Shown: positions 33,532 to 42,311, counted from the stretch's first letter. The stretch: DNA of 64,000 bases from Methylobacterium pseudosasicola (GCF_900114535.1 NZ_FOTK01000022.1:1-64000), one strand, 5' to 3'. Notes: a model not told the origin generated them from the sequence alone. Made by a program: numbers and translations.

Positions 33532-34941
33532 TCACAGCGAGTAGTACTGCACGAACTCGATCGGGTGCGGGGTCATCTCGTAGCGCAGCACTTCGGTCAT
33601 CTTCAGCTCGATGAACGAGTCGATCTGGTCGTCCGTGAACACGCCGCCTTCCTTGAGGAAGGTCCGGTCCTTGTCGAGGCTGGTGAGCGCCTCGCGAAGC
33701 GAACCGCACACGGTCGGGATCTTCTTCAGCTCCCGGGGCGGCAGCTCGTAGAGGTCCTTGTCCATGGCCGGACCCGGATCGATCTTGTTGCGGATGCCGT
33801 CGAGGCCGGCCATCAGCAGGGCCGAGAAGGCCAGGTACGGGTTGGCCATCGGGTCGGGGAAGCGGACCTCGACGCGCTTGGCGTTCGGGCTCTTGGTCCA
33901 CGGGATCCGGCAGGAGGCCGAGCGGTTGCGCGCCGAGTAGGCGAGCAGCACCGGCGCCTCGTAGCCCGGCACCAAGCGCTTGTAGGAATTGGTCGACGGG
34001 TTGGTGAAGGCGTTGAGCGCCTTGGCGTGCCGGATGATGCCGCCGATGTACCAGAGGCATTCCTGGCTGAGGCCGGCATACTTGTCGCCGGCGAAGACCG
34101 GCTTGCCGTCCTTCCAGATCGACTGGTGGACGTGCATGCCCGAGCCGTTATCGCCGTAGACGGGCTTGGGCATGAAGGTTGCCGACTTGCCGTAGCTCTG
34201 GGCGACGTTGTGGATGCAGTACTTATAGATCTGCATGTGGTCGGCGAGCTTGGTCAGCACGTCGAACTTCATGCCGAGCTCGTGCTGGGCCGAAGCCACC
34301 TCGTGGTGGTGCTTCTCGACCTTCACGCCCATGGACTGCATCGCGGCCAGCATCTCGCCGCGCATGTCCTGGGCCGAATCCTGCGGCGGGACCGGGAAGT
34401 AGCCGCCCTTGGTCTGGACCCGGTGGCCGAGGTTGCCGCCCTCGTAATCGGTGAAGCCGTTGGTCGGCAACTCGGTCGAATCGAGCTCGAAGCCGGTGCG
34501 GTAGGGGTCGGCGGCGAACTTCACGTCGTCGAACACGAAGAACTCGGCCTCGGGGCCGACATAGATCGTGTCGCCGATCCCGGTCTGCTGCAGGTAGGCC
34601 TCGGCGCGCTTGGCGGTGCCGCGGGGATCGCGGGAATAGGGCTCGCCGGTGGCCGGCTCGAGCACGTCGCAGACGATCGACAGGGTCGCGGCGGAGAAGA
34701 ACGGGTCGAGGCAGGCGGTGGAGGGGTCCGGCATCAGCAGCATGTCGGACTCGTTGATCGCCTTCCAGCCGGCGATCGAGGAGCCGTCGAACATCGTGCC
34801 CTCGGCGAAGATCTCGTCGTCGATGAGCGACACGTCGAACGTCACGTGCTGCCACTTGCCGCGCGGGTCTGTGAACCGGAAGTCCACGTAGCGTACGTCG
34901 TTGTCCCGGATATTCTTCAGAACGTCGGCCGCAGTCGTCAT
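33532..34941 (-). CDS. glnA: Glutamine synthetase type I
   Basis: The 469-residue protein is exactly the usual GSI length. It makes glutamine from glutamate, ammonia and ATP. Motifs seen are the FDGSSIAGW signature, NGSGMHVHQSIWKDGKP (metal/glutamate site), PFxNP-type NAFTNPSTNSYKRL and the adenylylation site KDLYELPPRE, whose tyrosine is modified by GlnE. The ATG at 34941 gives MTTAADVLKNIRDNDVRYVD, the normal alphaproteobacterial N-terminus. In most Rhizobiales glnB lies directly upstream; here glnII and the DUF2735 gene lie between. The 3' end is duplicated in decayed form 1.4 kb further on. Confidence 0.98.
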   Translation of the reverse strand: MTTAADVLKNIRDNDVRYVDFRFTDPRGKWQHVTFDVSLIDDEIFAEGTMFDGSSIAGWKAINESDMLLMPDPSTACLDPFFSAATLSIVCDVLEPATGEPYSRDPRGTAKRAEAYLQQTGIGDTIYVGPEAEFFVFDDVKFAADPYRTGFELDSTELPTNGFTDYEGGNLGHRVQTKGGYFPVPPQDSAQDMRGEMLAAMQSMGVKVEKHHHEVASAQHELGMKFDVLTKLADHMQIYKYCIHNVAQSYGKSATFMPKPVYGDNGSGMHVHQSIWKDGKPVFAGDKYAGLSQECLWYIGGIIRHAKALNAFTNPSTNSYKRLVPGYEAPVLLAYSARNRSASCRIPWTKSPNAKRVEVRFPDPMANPYLAFSALLMAGLDGIRNKIDPGPAMDKDLYELPPRELKKIPTVCGSLREALTSLDKDRTFLKEGGVFTDDQIDSFIELKMTEVLRYEMTPHPIEFVQYYSL

Positions 34942-35172
34942 CGTGGGCATCCTCCAGGAAGTTCGTCGGGGATTCTCGCGCGGGGCGTCCACCTTGGGGC
35001 GGGCCGCACCGGCCGCGCCGCTTGATATCCGCCGCGAGGCCGCCTTGCCACCCGCGGACCGGCGGAATCGCGTGCGCTACGGGACGTTTGGGCGACAATG
35101 GCAGTCGCTCTCGATTCCGTGATCGTCGTAGAACGAGAATCTCCCCCAGTCGCCGGCGGGCGAAGACAGTTC

Positions 35173-35188
35173 TGGCATGCTCCATGCA
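35173..35188 (+). promoter_or_regulatory. Sigma-54-type promoter of glnII
   Basis: TGGCATGCTCCATGCA has the GG-N10-GC spacing of RpoN promoters (consensus TGGCACG-N4-TTGCA), with one change in each half. It lies 92 bases before the glnII start. In rhizobia glnII is known to need NtrC and RpoN under nitrogen limitation. NtrC boxes could not be placed with confidence. The rest of the 339-base glnA-glnII gap holds no gene. Confidence 0.7.
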
Positions 35189-35280
35189 AAGGCGGCAGCG
35201 GCCGTCGAGACGGCGGCAAGCCGTTCGCGTCGCCCGGGAATTGACCAGGTCGCGCATCGACAACGGACGAGAGAACCGGA

Positions 35281-36315
35281 ATGACGAAATATAAGCTCGA
35301 GTATATATGGCTCGACGGGTATACGCCGGTCCCGAATCTGCGCGGTAAAACGCAGATCAAGGAATTCGACAGCTTCCCGACGCTCGACCAGCTCCCGATG
35401 TGGGGCTTCGACGGCTCGTCCACGAAGCAGGCCGAGGGCGGCAGCTCCGACTGCATGCTCAAGCCCGTGCGCCACTTCCCCGACCCGGCCCGCAAGAACG
35501 GCGTCCTGGTCCTGTGCGAAGTGATGATGCCGGACGGCAAGACCCCGCACGAGTCCAACAAGCGCGCCACCATCCTGGACGATGCCGGCGCCTGGTTCGG
35601 CTTCGAGCAGGAGTACTTCCTGTACAAGGACGGCCGCCCGCTTGGCTTCCCGGCCAGCGGCTTCCCGGCCCCGCAGGGCCCGTACTACACCGGCGTCGGC
35701 TATTCGAATGTCGGCGACGTCGCCCGCAAGATCGTCGAGGAGCATCTCGACCTCTGCCTCGACGCCGGCATCAACCACGAGGGCATCAACGCCGAGGTGG
35801 CCAAGGGCCAGTGGGAATTCCAGATCTTCGGCAAGGGCTCCAAGAAGGCCGCCGACGAGATGTGGATGGCCCGCTACCTGCTGCAGCGCCTATGCGAGTC
35901 CTACGGCATCGACGTCGAGTACCATTGCAAGCCGCTCGGCGACACCGACTGGAACGGCTCGGGTATGCACTGCAACTTCTCGACCGCGTTCCTGCGTGAG
36001 CACGGCGGCAAGGATTATTTCGAGAGGCTCATGGAGGCGTTCAAGAACGCCCGCGAGGACCACATCGCCGTCTACGGCCCGGACAACCACATGCGGCTGA
36101 CCGGCAAGCACGAGACCGCGTCGATCCACGAGTTCTCGTACGGCGTGGCCGACCGCGGCGCCTCGATCCGCGTGCCCCACTCCTTCGTCAACAACGGCTA
36201 CAAGGGGTATCTGGAGGATCGCCGCCCGAACTCGCAAGGCGACCCCTACCAGATCGCCTCGCAGGTGCTGAAGACGATCTCTTCGGTGCCGACCGAGGCC
36301 GCTGTCGCCGCCTGA
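35281..36315 (+). CDS. glnII: Glutamine synthetase type II
   Basis: The 344-residue protein is of the eukaryote-like GSII family found in rhizobia, Frankia and relatives. It opens TKYKLEYIWLDGYTPVPNLR and contains PMWGFDGSSTKQAEGGSSDC, FGFEQEYFL and NGSGMHCNFSTAFLREHGGK (active site), then NHMRLTGKHETASIHEFSYG. It lacks the GSI adenylylation site, so control is transcriptional, which fits the RpoN-type promoter upstream. It supplies glutamine when nitrogen is scarce. The DUF2735 gene is convergent just downstream. Confidence 0.98.
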   Translation: MTKYKLEYIWLDGYTPVPNLRGKTQIKEFDSFPTLDQLPMWGFDGSSTKQAEGGSSDCMLKPVRHFPDPARKNGVLVLCEVMMPDGKTPHESNKRATILDDAGAWFGFEQEYFLYKDGRPLGFPASGFPAPQGPYYTGVGYSNVGDVARKIVEEHLDLCLDAGINHEGINAEVAKGQWEFQIFGKGSKKAADEMWMARYLLQRLCESYGIDVEYHCKPLGDTDWNGSGMHCNFSTAFLREHGGKDYFERLMEAFKNAREDHIAVYGPDNHMRLTGKHETASIHEFSYGVADRGASIRVPHSFVNNGYKGYLEDRRPNSQGDPYQIASQVLKTISSVPTEAAVAA

Positions 36316-36322
36316 GGCGGAT

Positions 36323-36382
36323 CGGGAGCCTTTGGCTCCCGCCATCGATCACCGGAGCCGGGCCCGCGTGCCCGGCTTCTTC
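36323..36382 (+). terminator. Two hairpins ending glnII
   Basis: CGGGAGCC/GGCTCCCG (36323-36341) and GCCGGGC/GCCCGGC (36357-36376) follow the glnII stop; the second is followed by TTCTTC. They end just before the convergent DUF2735 gene. Confidence 0.7.
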
Positions 36383-36387
36383 GCGTT

Positions 36388-36570
36388 TCAGGTCCGGCGC
36401 GGGCGATCGTCGTCGCGGATCGCCGCCTCGTGGTACCAGGCACCGCCGCCGATGCTCGGCACGGGCGCGGGCTTGATCGTCTCGATCGCCCGCGGCGTCA
36501 GCCGGGTGCGCCGGAACGCCGACAACTCGTAGATCTTGGCGGTCTCACGCCCGTCCGTACCGGCCATCAT
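36388..36570 (-). CDS. DUF2735 protein (glnII-associated small protein)
   Basis: The 60-residue protein contains the family core TAKIYELSAFRRTRL and the W-Y-H block SIGGGAWYHEAAIRDDD. DUF2735 genes are found beside glnII in many Rhizobiales. A role in nitrogen-stress response is inferred from that linkage, and the activity is unknown. AGGAGGACCTT lies before the double ATG, and either methionine may be the start. It faces glnII tail to tail. Confidence 0.85.
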   Translation of the reverse strand: MMAGTDGRETAKIYELSAFRRTRLTPRAIETIKPAPVPSIGGGAWYHEAAIRDDDRPRRT

Positions 36571-36984
36571 AAGGTCCTCCTGCGTGGGTCCAAGCGGCCG
36601 ATCCGGCCGTCCGTTCCCGAGGATGTGGTGTTGCCGGCGCAGCACTCCATGGCCCGACACGCAGATGCCAGACATTCGTGCAGCGTGAATTCTTAGGCAG
36701 ATCGGGAAAAGCCGCGGCTTTCGGCGCGAGAATGCTGGTGGTTCTCGGGATAAAGTCCCACGATCTATGGGCGCAGAGATGCGCGGATCCTGGGTCGAAG
36801 CCAGCTTGATTGCGCGAATGCCATCAAATGAAGTGGCGCCGAATTCCATTCGCTTCGGGCGCGTCGTTGTGCGCATTGAAGCGACAGGCAGTTTCATCAC
36901 GTTCAGGGAACGCGCGATGCCCTGGGTTGCTTCGCTGCGCTCGCAATGACGGAGAGGCCCGGAGATGTCCGAGCCCTAAAAAAC
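36571..36984. other. 414-base gap between the DUF2735 gene and glnB
   Basis: No gene is supported. The only recognised element is the R1 half repeat at 36911-36952, 32 bases past the end of glnB. The upstream promoter of the DUF2735 gene must lie here, but no clear sigma-54 or sigma-70 site was found. Confidence 0.5.
36911..36952. repeat. Half unit of the R1 repeat (right arm)
   Basis: CGCGCGATGCCCTGGGTTGC followed by TTCGCTGCGCTCGCAATGACGG is the reverse complement of the half unit at 25609-25656, with the same CCCAGGGCA-type inner end. No second arm is present. Confidence 0.8.
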
Positions 36985-37323
36985 TCAGATCGCGTCCGTT
37001 CCGGTCTCGCCGGTGCGGATCCGGATCGCTTCCTCGATGGTCGAGACGAAGATCTTGCCGTCGCCGATGCGGCCGGTCTGCGCCGACTTGCGGATCGCCT
37101 CCACGGCGCCCTCGACCAGCGCGTCCGACAAGACGATCTCGAGCTTCACCTTCGGGAGGAAGTCGACCACGTATTCGGCGCCCCGATACAGCTCGGTATG
37201 GCCCTTCTGACGGCCGAAACCCTTCGCCTCGATGACGGTGATGCCCTGGAGACCGACCTCCTGGAGCGCCTCCTTCACCTCGTCGAGCTTGAAAGGCTTG
37301 ATGATCGCTTCGATCTTCTTCAT
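36985..37323 (-). CDS. glnB: Nitrogen regulatory protein P-II
   Basis: The 112-residue trimeric PII signal protein has MKKIEAIIKPFKLDEVKEAL at the N-terminus, the T-loop KGHTELYRGAEYVVDFLPK with the uridylylated Tyr51, and GDGKIFVSTIEEAIRIRTGE at the C-terminus. It senses 2-oxoglutarate and ATP/ADP and controls GlnE, NtrB and others. The start at 37323 gives the standard length. It runs toward glnA, but the DUF2735 gene and glnII now lie between the two, so a shared glnB-glnA transcript is unlikely. Confidence 0.97.
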   Translation of the reverse strand: MKKIEAIIKPFKLDEVKEALQEVGLQGITVIEAKGFGRQKGHTELYRGAEYVVDFLPKVKLEIVLSDALVEGAVEAIRKSAQTGRIGDGKIFVSTIEEAIRIRTGETGTDAI

Positions 37324-37517
37324 GCCGCTCGGGCCTGCGCTACGCTGCCGGATATTTCTAACATCGTCGGTAAGACTCCGCCACGCCGTTTTCGCGACCG
37401 GCGCCACGTTAGTGCCCATTCGAAGCGCAGGCTACGCACATCCTTCGGGCTTTCGATGATTTTGTGGCGCTTTTTTAATCAGCGGTGTTCGGTGCACGGG
37501 CAGACGTGGAGATGAGC

Positions 37518-39023
37518 ATGCGGGTGCTGACGGTCGCGGCGATGCGGCGGGTCGATGCGGCAGCCATCGACGGCGGGATACCGGGCATCCGCCTGATGGA
37601 GGCTGCGGGGACCGAGGTCGCCGAACGTGCCCAAGCCCGGTTGCCCAAGGGCGGGCGGGTTCTGGTCCTGTGCGGCCCCGGCAACAACGGTGGCGACGGG
37701 TTCGTGGTCGCCCGGCTTCTGGCGGAGCGCGGCTACACGGTCGAACTCCGCCTGCTCGGCGAGCGTGCAGCGCTCACGGGCGACGCCGCCCTGGCGGCCG
37801 AGGCCTGGACCGGGCCGGTGCAGCCGGCAGAGGCCGACGCGCTTCCGCCCTGCGACCTTGTCATCGATGCCCTGTTCGGCGCCGGCCTGTCGCGCGATCT
37901 CGATGGCGCCGCTCGCGCCCTGGTCGAATCCGTGAATGCAGGAGGCCGTCCGGTGCTCGCCGTCGACGTGCCGAGCGGCGTCGACGGCGATACCGGCGCC
38001 GTCCGCGGCGTTGCCATCAAGGCGGTGGAGACCGTGACCTTCGTGGCGTTCAAGCCGGGGCACCTGCTCCAGCCCGGCCGGAGCCTGTGCGGCCATCGCC
38101 ATCTGGCCGATATCGGGACGGGCGAGGCGGCTCTGGAGGTCGGCCTCGCCGTGGCCACACCGTCGCTCTACCGGAACGGGCCGGAACTGTGGTCGAAAAC
38201 CTTTCCCCGGCTCACCGGCGAGAGCCACAAATACACCCGCGGCCACGCGCTGGTCCTGTCGGGGCCGGCCACCAAGACCGGCGCGGCCCGGCTCGCCGCC
38301 CGGGGCGCCCTGCGGGTCGGAGCCGGGCTCGTCACCCTGGCCTCGCCCCAGGCGGCGCTTGCTGAGAACGCCGCCCAGCTCACCGCGATCATGCTGCGCC
38401 CCTGCGAGACGGCGGACGACCTCGACGACCTGCTCACCGACGAGCGCCTCAACGTCGTGCTGGCCGGCCCGGGCCTCGGCACCGGCGAGCCGACCCGCGA
38501 GCGCGTCGCGGTGGCGGCCGCCGCCGGCCGCAGTCTCGTCCTCGACGCCGATGCGCTGACGAGTTTCTCGGGCCAGGCGCCGCTGCTCGCCGCCCATCTG
38601 ACGGATGGCGACGCGCAGGCGGTGCTAACGCCGCATGAGGGCGAGTTCGCGCGATTGTTCAAAGGGACGGAGGCCACCGCCGAGGGGGCCGACAAGGTCG
38701 CCCGCACCCGCGCCGCCGCCGCGCTCACCGGCGCCGTCGTGGTCCTGAAGGGCTCCGACACCGTGATCGCGAGCCCCGACGGGCGTGCGACGATCAACGA
38801 CCACGGCAGCCCCTATCTCGGCACCGCCGGCTCGGGCGACGTGCTCGGCGGCCTGATCGCCGGGCTGCTGGCGCAGGGCATGCCGCCCTTCGAGGCAGCT
38901 GCGGCCGGCGTCTGGCTCCACGGTGATGCCGGCCTGCGCCACGGTCCGGGCCTGATCGCCGAGGACATTCCGGAGTTGATGCCCGTCGTCCTCGGGGATC
39001 TCGTGGAAGCCGGGCTTATGTGA
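37518..39023 (+). CDS. Bifunctional NAD(P)HX epimerase / ADP-dependent NAD(P)HX dehydratase
   Basis: The 501-residue fusion repairs hydrated NADH and NADPH. The N-terminal epimerase (YjeF_N, about 1-210) shows VLVLCGPGNNGGDGFVVARL and VLAVDVPSGVDGDTGAVRG. The C-terminal kinase-like dehydratase (about 230-495) shows VLTPHEGEFARLF and the DHGSPYLGTAGSGDVLGGL phosphate site. The ATG at 37518 was chosen because GTGGAG lies six bases before it; GTG 37485 and ATG 37512 are alternatives. It is divergent from glnB, and its end overlaps the convergent multicopper-oxidase-like gene by eight bases. Confidence 0.93.
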   Translation: MRVLTVAAMRRVDAAAIDGGIPGIRLMEAAGTEVAERAQARLPKGGRVLVLCGPGNNGGDGFVVARLLAERGYTVELRLLGERAALTGDAALAAEAWTGPVQPAEADALPPCDLVIDALFGAGLSRDLDGAARALVESVNAGGRPVLAVDVPSGVDGDTGAVRGVAIKAVETVTFVAFKPGHLLQPGRSLCGHRHLADIGTGEAALEVGLAVATPSLYRNGPELWSKTFPRLTGESHKYTRGHALVLSGPATKTGAARLAARGALRVGAGLVTLASPQAALAENAAQLTAIMLRPCETADDLDDLLTDERLNVVLAGPGLGTGEPTRERVAVAAAAGRSLVLDADALTSFSGQAPLLAAHLTDGDAQAVLTPHEGEFARLFKGTEATAEGADKVARTRAAAALTGAVVVLKGSDTVIASPDGRATINDHGSPYLGTAGSGDVLGGLIAGLLAQGMPPFEAAAAGVWLHGDAGLRHGPGLIAEDIPELMPVVLGDLVEAGLM

Positions 39024-40527
39024 CCTCGAATAGCGTCCAGAGGCCGGTATCGAACCGCTCCAGCACCGTGGCGCTGATCAGCCAGCGCCCCGGATTGTCG
39101 GCCAGGAAGCCGATGCGGGCGGTCCGGCCCTCCAGCAGCTGGAACGTGTCGAGCCAGTAAGGCTCCCAGCCGTCGTCCAGGGGATGGAGCAGGCGGAAGC
39201 AGTGGCCGTGCAGGTGCAGGGCCTGCGGGAAGGCGGTCTCGTTGCGCAGGGCCAGGACCACCACCTGCCCGCGTTTCACCGTGAAGATCGGCGGGAGGCC
39301 CGTACCCGCGCTGGTGCCGTTCACCGACCAGATTTTCTGGGGGTCGCCCGTGTAGACCGGCTCCGGCGCCGGCTTGTCCTTTGGCGCGTCCTTTCCGGTA
39401 TCCTTGGCGGCCTTCGGTACGAAGGCGCCGCCGGTGATCACCACGTCCCGCCGGAGGGCGTTCTGGAGCTTGATCTCGGCGGGCAGGCGCTTGTTCTCAC
39501 CGATCGGGCCGATGGGCAGCCGCGTGTCGGTGATCTTGGCGCCCTTCGTGGTGACGGTGGCCAGCGTCAGGCCCTGGCCGACCAGCGCGATGATCGAGCA
39601 GGTGGCACCTTCCTGCTCGGGCAGGTCGACCATCAGGTCGTAACGGGTGCCCGGGGGGAACGGCAGGGTCGCGCGCAGGGGCTCGAACGTGTCGGTGGGC
39701 TGCCCGTCCACCGCGGCGACATAGACCTTCACGCCCTCGAACCGGAGCCGCGTGCCTCGGGCGTTGCAGGCATTGCCCAGGCGCAAACGCACCCGCGCGC
39801 CGGGACGCGCCTCGAACGTGTCCGGCACCGGCTTGCCGTTGACCGTCACGAGGTTACCAAGGCGCCCGTTGGTCGCGGCGAAGAGCGGCTGGCCGAACGG
39901 CATCAGGCTGGCATCGTCTTCGAGCCGCCAATCCTGCATCACCAGGCCGACATCGGCATCGACCAGCGGCGGGTTCACCTCCTCGACGATCAGCATGCCG
40001 GCCAGCCCCCGGCCGGACGGCTCGCTCGCCCCCCCGACCACGAGGGGGCGGATCAGGTAGGTCCCGGCATCCGGAGGCGTGAACTGATAGAGAAAGTCGG
40101 CACCCGGCTGGATTGACGCCTGGGTCACGCCGCCGACGCCGTCCATCGCGTTGACGTTGCGGACCCCGTGCCAGTGCAGCGAGAGCGGCTTGTCGGTGCG
40201 ATTCTCGATCTTGAGCCGGACCGGCTGGCCGAGCTTGATCCGCACCAGCGGTGGCAGGGTCTTGCCGTCGAAGCACCAGATTGGCGTCTCGGCGGCGGGC
40301 TCGGGCCGCAGCCGGACTTTTCCGGGGGCCGCCGGTAGGGCGGGCGCCGAGACGGCTGCGTCCGGTGCTGCCGGGTTCGGAGCCGCCGGCGGCTTCTCGG
40401 AGGACGACCCCTGCGCCAAGCCCGTCTCAGGCATCAACCCGAACGCGGCCGCCGTGGCGAGCAGGGTCCGGCGCGACGGCGTGCCGGCGCGCGGATCGGT
40501 CGGCAACACGGGGCGGGATGGGGGCAT
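39016..40527 (-). CDS. Multicopper-oxidase-fold exported protein lacking most copper ligands
   Basis: The 503-residue protein has a Tat-like signal (SRRTLLATAAAFGLM), three cupredoxin domains and CotA/CueO-like length. The first copper motif is kept (SLHWHG, His118 and His120), and so is LHLHGH (438-442). The second motif, normally HSH, reads YLIRPLVVGG. The fourth, normally HCHxxxHxxxGL, reads LISATVLERFDTGL (483-496), so the type 1 cysteine and at least four histidines are gone. It is therefore unlikely to be a normal oxidase. FtsP/SufI, a cell-division protein with this fold and lost copper sites, is a known precedent. No partner gene is nearby. Confidence 0.85.
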   Translation of the reverse strand: MPPSRPVLPTDPRAGTPSRRTLLATAAAFGLMPETGLAQGSSSEKPPAAPNPAAPDAAVSAPALPAAPGKVRLRPEPAAETPIWCFDGKTLPPLVRIKLGQPVRLKIENRTDKPLSLHWHGVRNVNAMDGVGGVTQASIQPGADFLYQFTPPDAGTYLIRPLVVGGASEPSGRGLAGMLIVEEVNPPLVDADVGLVMQDWRLEDDASLMPFGQPLFAATNGRLGNLVTVNGKPVPDTFEARPGARVRLRLGNACNARGTRLRFEGVKVYVAAVDGQPTDTFEPLRATLPFPPGTRYDLMVDLPEQEGATCSIIALVGQGLTLATVTTKGAKITDTRLPIGPIGENKRLPAEIKLQNALRRDVVITGGAFVPKAAKDTGKDAPKDKPAPEPVYTGDPQKIWSVNGTSAGTGLPPIFTVKRGQVVVLALRNETAFPQALHLHGHCFRLLHPLDDGWEPYWLDTFQLLEGRTARIGFLADNPGRWLISATVLERFDTGLWTLFEVT

Positions 40528-40687
40528 GGGATCTCGATGGCGGCTCGCGAAAGGCCCCGGTAGATAGCCGCGTGCCCAGGCGCGCGCCACCGCCGGCACG
40601 GGAGGTTAAGTTTTTTGCTGCGAGCCGTGCGGCCCATGCTATAGGGCGCGCTTCCGGCGGCCGGCGACGCGCCGGGTGTCGGCACGC

Positions 40688-40772
40688 GCGGGCGTGGCGG
40701 AACTGGTAGACGCGCTGGATTTAGGTTCCAGTGTCGCAAGACGTGGGGGTTCGAGCCCCTCCGCCCGCACCA
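40688..40772 (+). tRNA. tRNA-Leu (anticodon TAG), CCA encoded
   Basis: The 85-base cloverleaf has acceptor GCGGGCG/CGCCCGC, anticodon stem CTGGA/TCCAG with loop TTTAGGT, a long variable arm as in class II tRNAs, T-arm GGGGTTCGAGCCCC, and ACCA at the end. A strong G/C hairpin (40790-40809) follows. Confidence 0.97.
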
Positions 40773-40913
40773 GGACGCTTCGAGATGGCGCGGCCCCGCT
40801 CGGGGCCGCCTCATCCCCGTATCCGACACCGTCGTTTCCCGGACCGCGCGACCAAGCCGCACGACGCCGGCCCGGCCGGCGACCACAAGGTTTTTTGAAG
40901 AGCGACGACGACG

Positions 40914-42311
40914 ATGCAGGTGACCGAGATCAACGCCCAGGGTCTGAAGCGCGAGTTTCAGGTGCTGCTGGCCGCCCAGGAACTCGAGGAGCGCCTGACG
41001 ACCGAGCTCTCCGGCATGAAGGACAAGGTCCAGCTGAAGGGCTTCCGCCCCGGCAAGGTCCCGGTCGCGCATCTGCGCAAGGTCTATGGCCGCTCGGTCA
41101 TGGCCGAGGTGGTGCAGAACGCCGTCAACGAGGCGAACCGCAAGATCGTCAGCGACAATGGCCTCAAGCTGGCCCTGGAGCCGCAGGTCGAGTTCCCGAC
41201 CGATCAGGCCGAGGTCGAGAAGGCCCTCGACGCCAAGGCCGACCTGGCCTTCAAGGTCGCCCTCGAGGTGATGCCGAGCTTCGAGCTGGCGGACCTCTCG
41301 GACGTCAGCCTCAAGAAGCTCGTGGCCAAGCCCGAGGACTCCGAGGTCGACGAGGCCCTGCAGCGCATGGCCGGCCAGAGCCGCCCGTTCACCGAGCGGG
41401 AAGAGGGCGCCGAAGCCCAGGACGGCGACCGCGTCACCATCGATTTCGTCGGCCGCATCGACGGCGAGGAATTCCAGGGCGGCAAGGGCGAGGGCATCGA
41501 CCTGGAGCTCGGCTCCGGCTCGTTCATCCCGGGCTTCGAGGAGCAGCTCGTCGGCGCCAAGGTTGGCGAGAAGCGCGTCGTGAAGGCGACCTTCCCGGAG
41601 GCCTACGGCGCCGAGCAGCTCGCCGGCAAGGACGCCGAGTTCGACGTGACCGTCACCAAGATCCAGGCCCCGGGCGAGGCCAAGATCGACGACGAGTTCG
41701 CCAAGTCGCTCGGCATGGACTCCCTTGAGAAGCTGCGCGAGGCGATCGCCAAGGCGATCGGCGGCGACTTCGAGGCGGCTTCGCGTCGCAAGCTCAAGAA
41801 GGACCTCCTGGACGCGCTCGACGGCAAGTACGCCTTCGAGCTGCCGCCGACGCTCGTCGCGCAGGAATTCGCCAGCGTCTGGGCGCAGGTGGAGCAGGAC
41901 CTCAAGGCCCGCGGCAAGAGCTTCGAGGACGAGGACACCACCGAAGAGAAGGCCCAGGCCGACTACCGGAAGATCGCCGAGCGGCGCGTACGGCTCGGAC
42001 TCGTGCTTGCACAGGTCGGCGAGAGCGCCGATATCAAGGTTTCCGACGAGGAGGTGAACCAAGCCCTCATCGCTCGGGTCCGGCAGTTCCCGGGCCAGGA
42101 GCAGCAGGTGTGGGACTTCTACCGTAAGAACCCGCAGGCGCTCGCCGAGCTTCGGGCGCCGCTGTTCGAGGAGAAGGTGGTTGACCACGTCCTCGGTCAA
42201 GTCAAACTCGTCGAGGAGCCGGTCTCGAAAGAGACGCTTTTCGCCGATGAGGATGACGACGACACGACCGGCGAAAAGCCGGCAGACAAGGCCGAGGTTA
42301 AGGCCGACTGA
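40914..42311 (+). CDS. tig: Trigger factor (ribosome-bound chaperone and prolyl isomerase)
   Basis: The 465-residue protein has an N-terminal ribosome-binding domain with the signature LKGFRPGKVPVAHLRKVYG (about 40-60), a central FKBP domain (about 160-240, DRVTIDFVGRIDGEEFQGG) and a helical C-terminal chaperone arm with an acidic tail (about 435-465). It shelters new chains at the ribosome exit. It heads the tig-clpP-clpX-lon block conserved in alphaproteobacteria; clpP follows after 125 bases. Confidence 0.97.
   Translation: MQVTEINAQGLKREFQVLLAAQELEERLTTELSGMKDKVQLKGFRPGKVPVAHLRKVYGRSVMAEVVQNAVNEANRKIVSDNGLKLALEPQVEFPTDQAEVEKALDAKADLAFKVALEVMPSFELADLSDVSLKKLVAKPEDSEVDEALQRMAGQSRPFTEREEGAEAQDGDRVTIDFVGRIDGEEFQGGKGEGIDLELGSGSFIPGFEEQLVGAKVGEKRVVKATFPEAYGAEQLAGKDAEFDVTVTKIQAPGEAKIDDEFAKSLGMDSLEKLREAIAKAIGGDFEAASRRKLKKDLLDALDGKYAFELPPTLVAQEFASVWAQVEQDLKARGKSFEDEDTTEEKAQADYRKIAERRVRLGLVLAQVGESADIKVSDEEVNQALIARVRQFPGQEQQVWDFYRKNPQALAELRAPLFEEKVVDHVLGQVKLVEEPVSKETLFADEDDDDTTGEKPADKAEVKAD

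Noticed and set aside
33538..33627. The possibility that the glnA-like fragment at 32093 is a chance match
   Set aside because: Sixty-eight of 90 bases match in an ungapped, in-frame alignment at the exact end of the gene, which is far above chance; it was therefore kept as a real remnant.
25609..36952. A CRISPR array made of the R1-like repeats
   Set aside because: The units are kilobases apart, palindromic, in both orientations and not regularly spaced.
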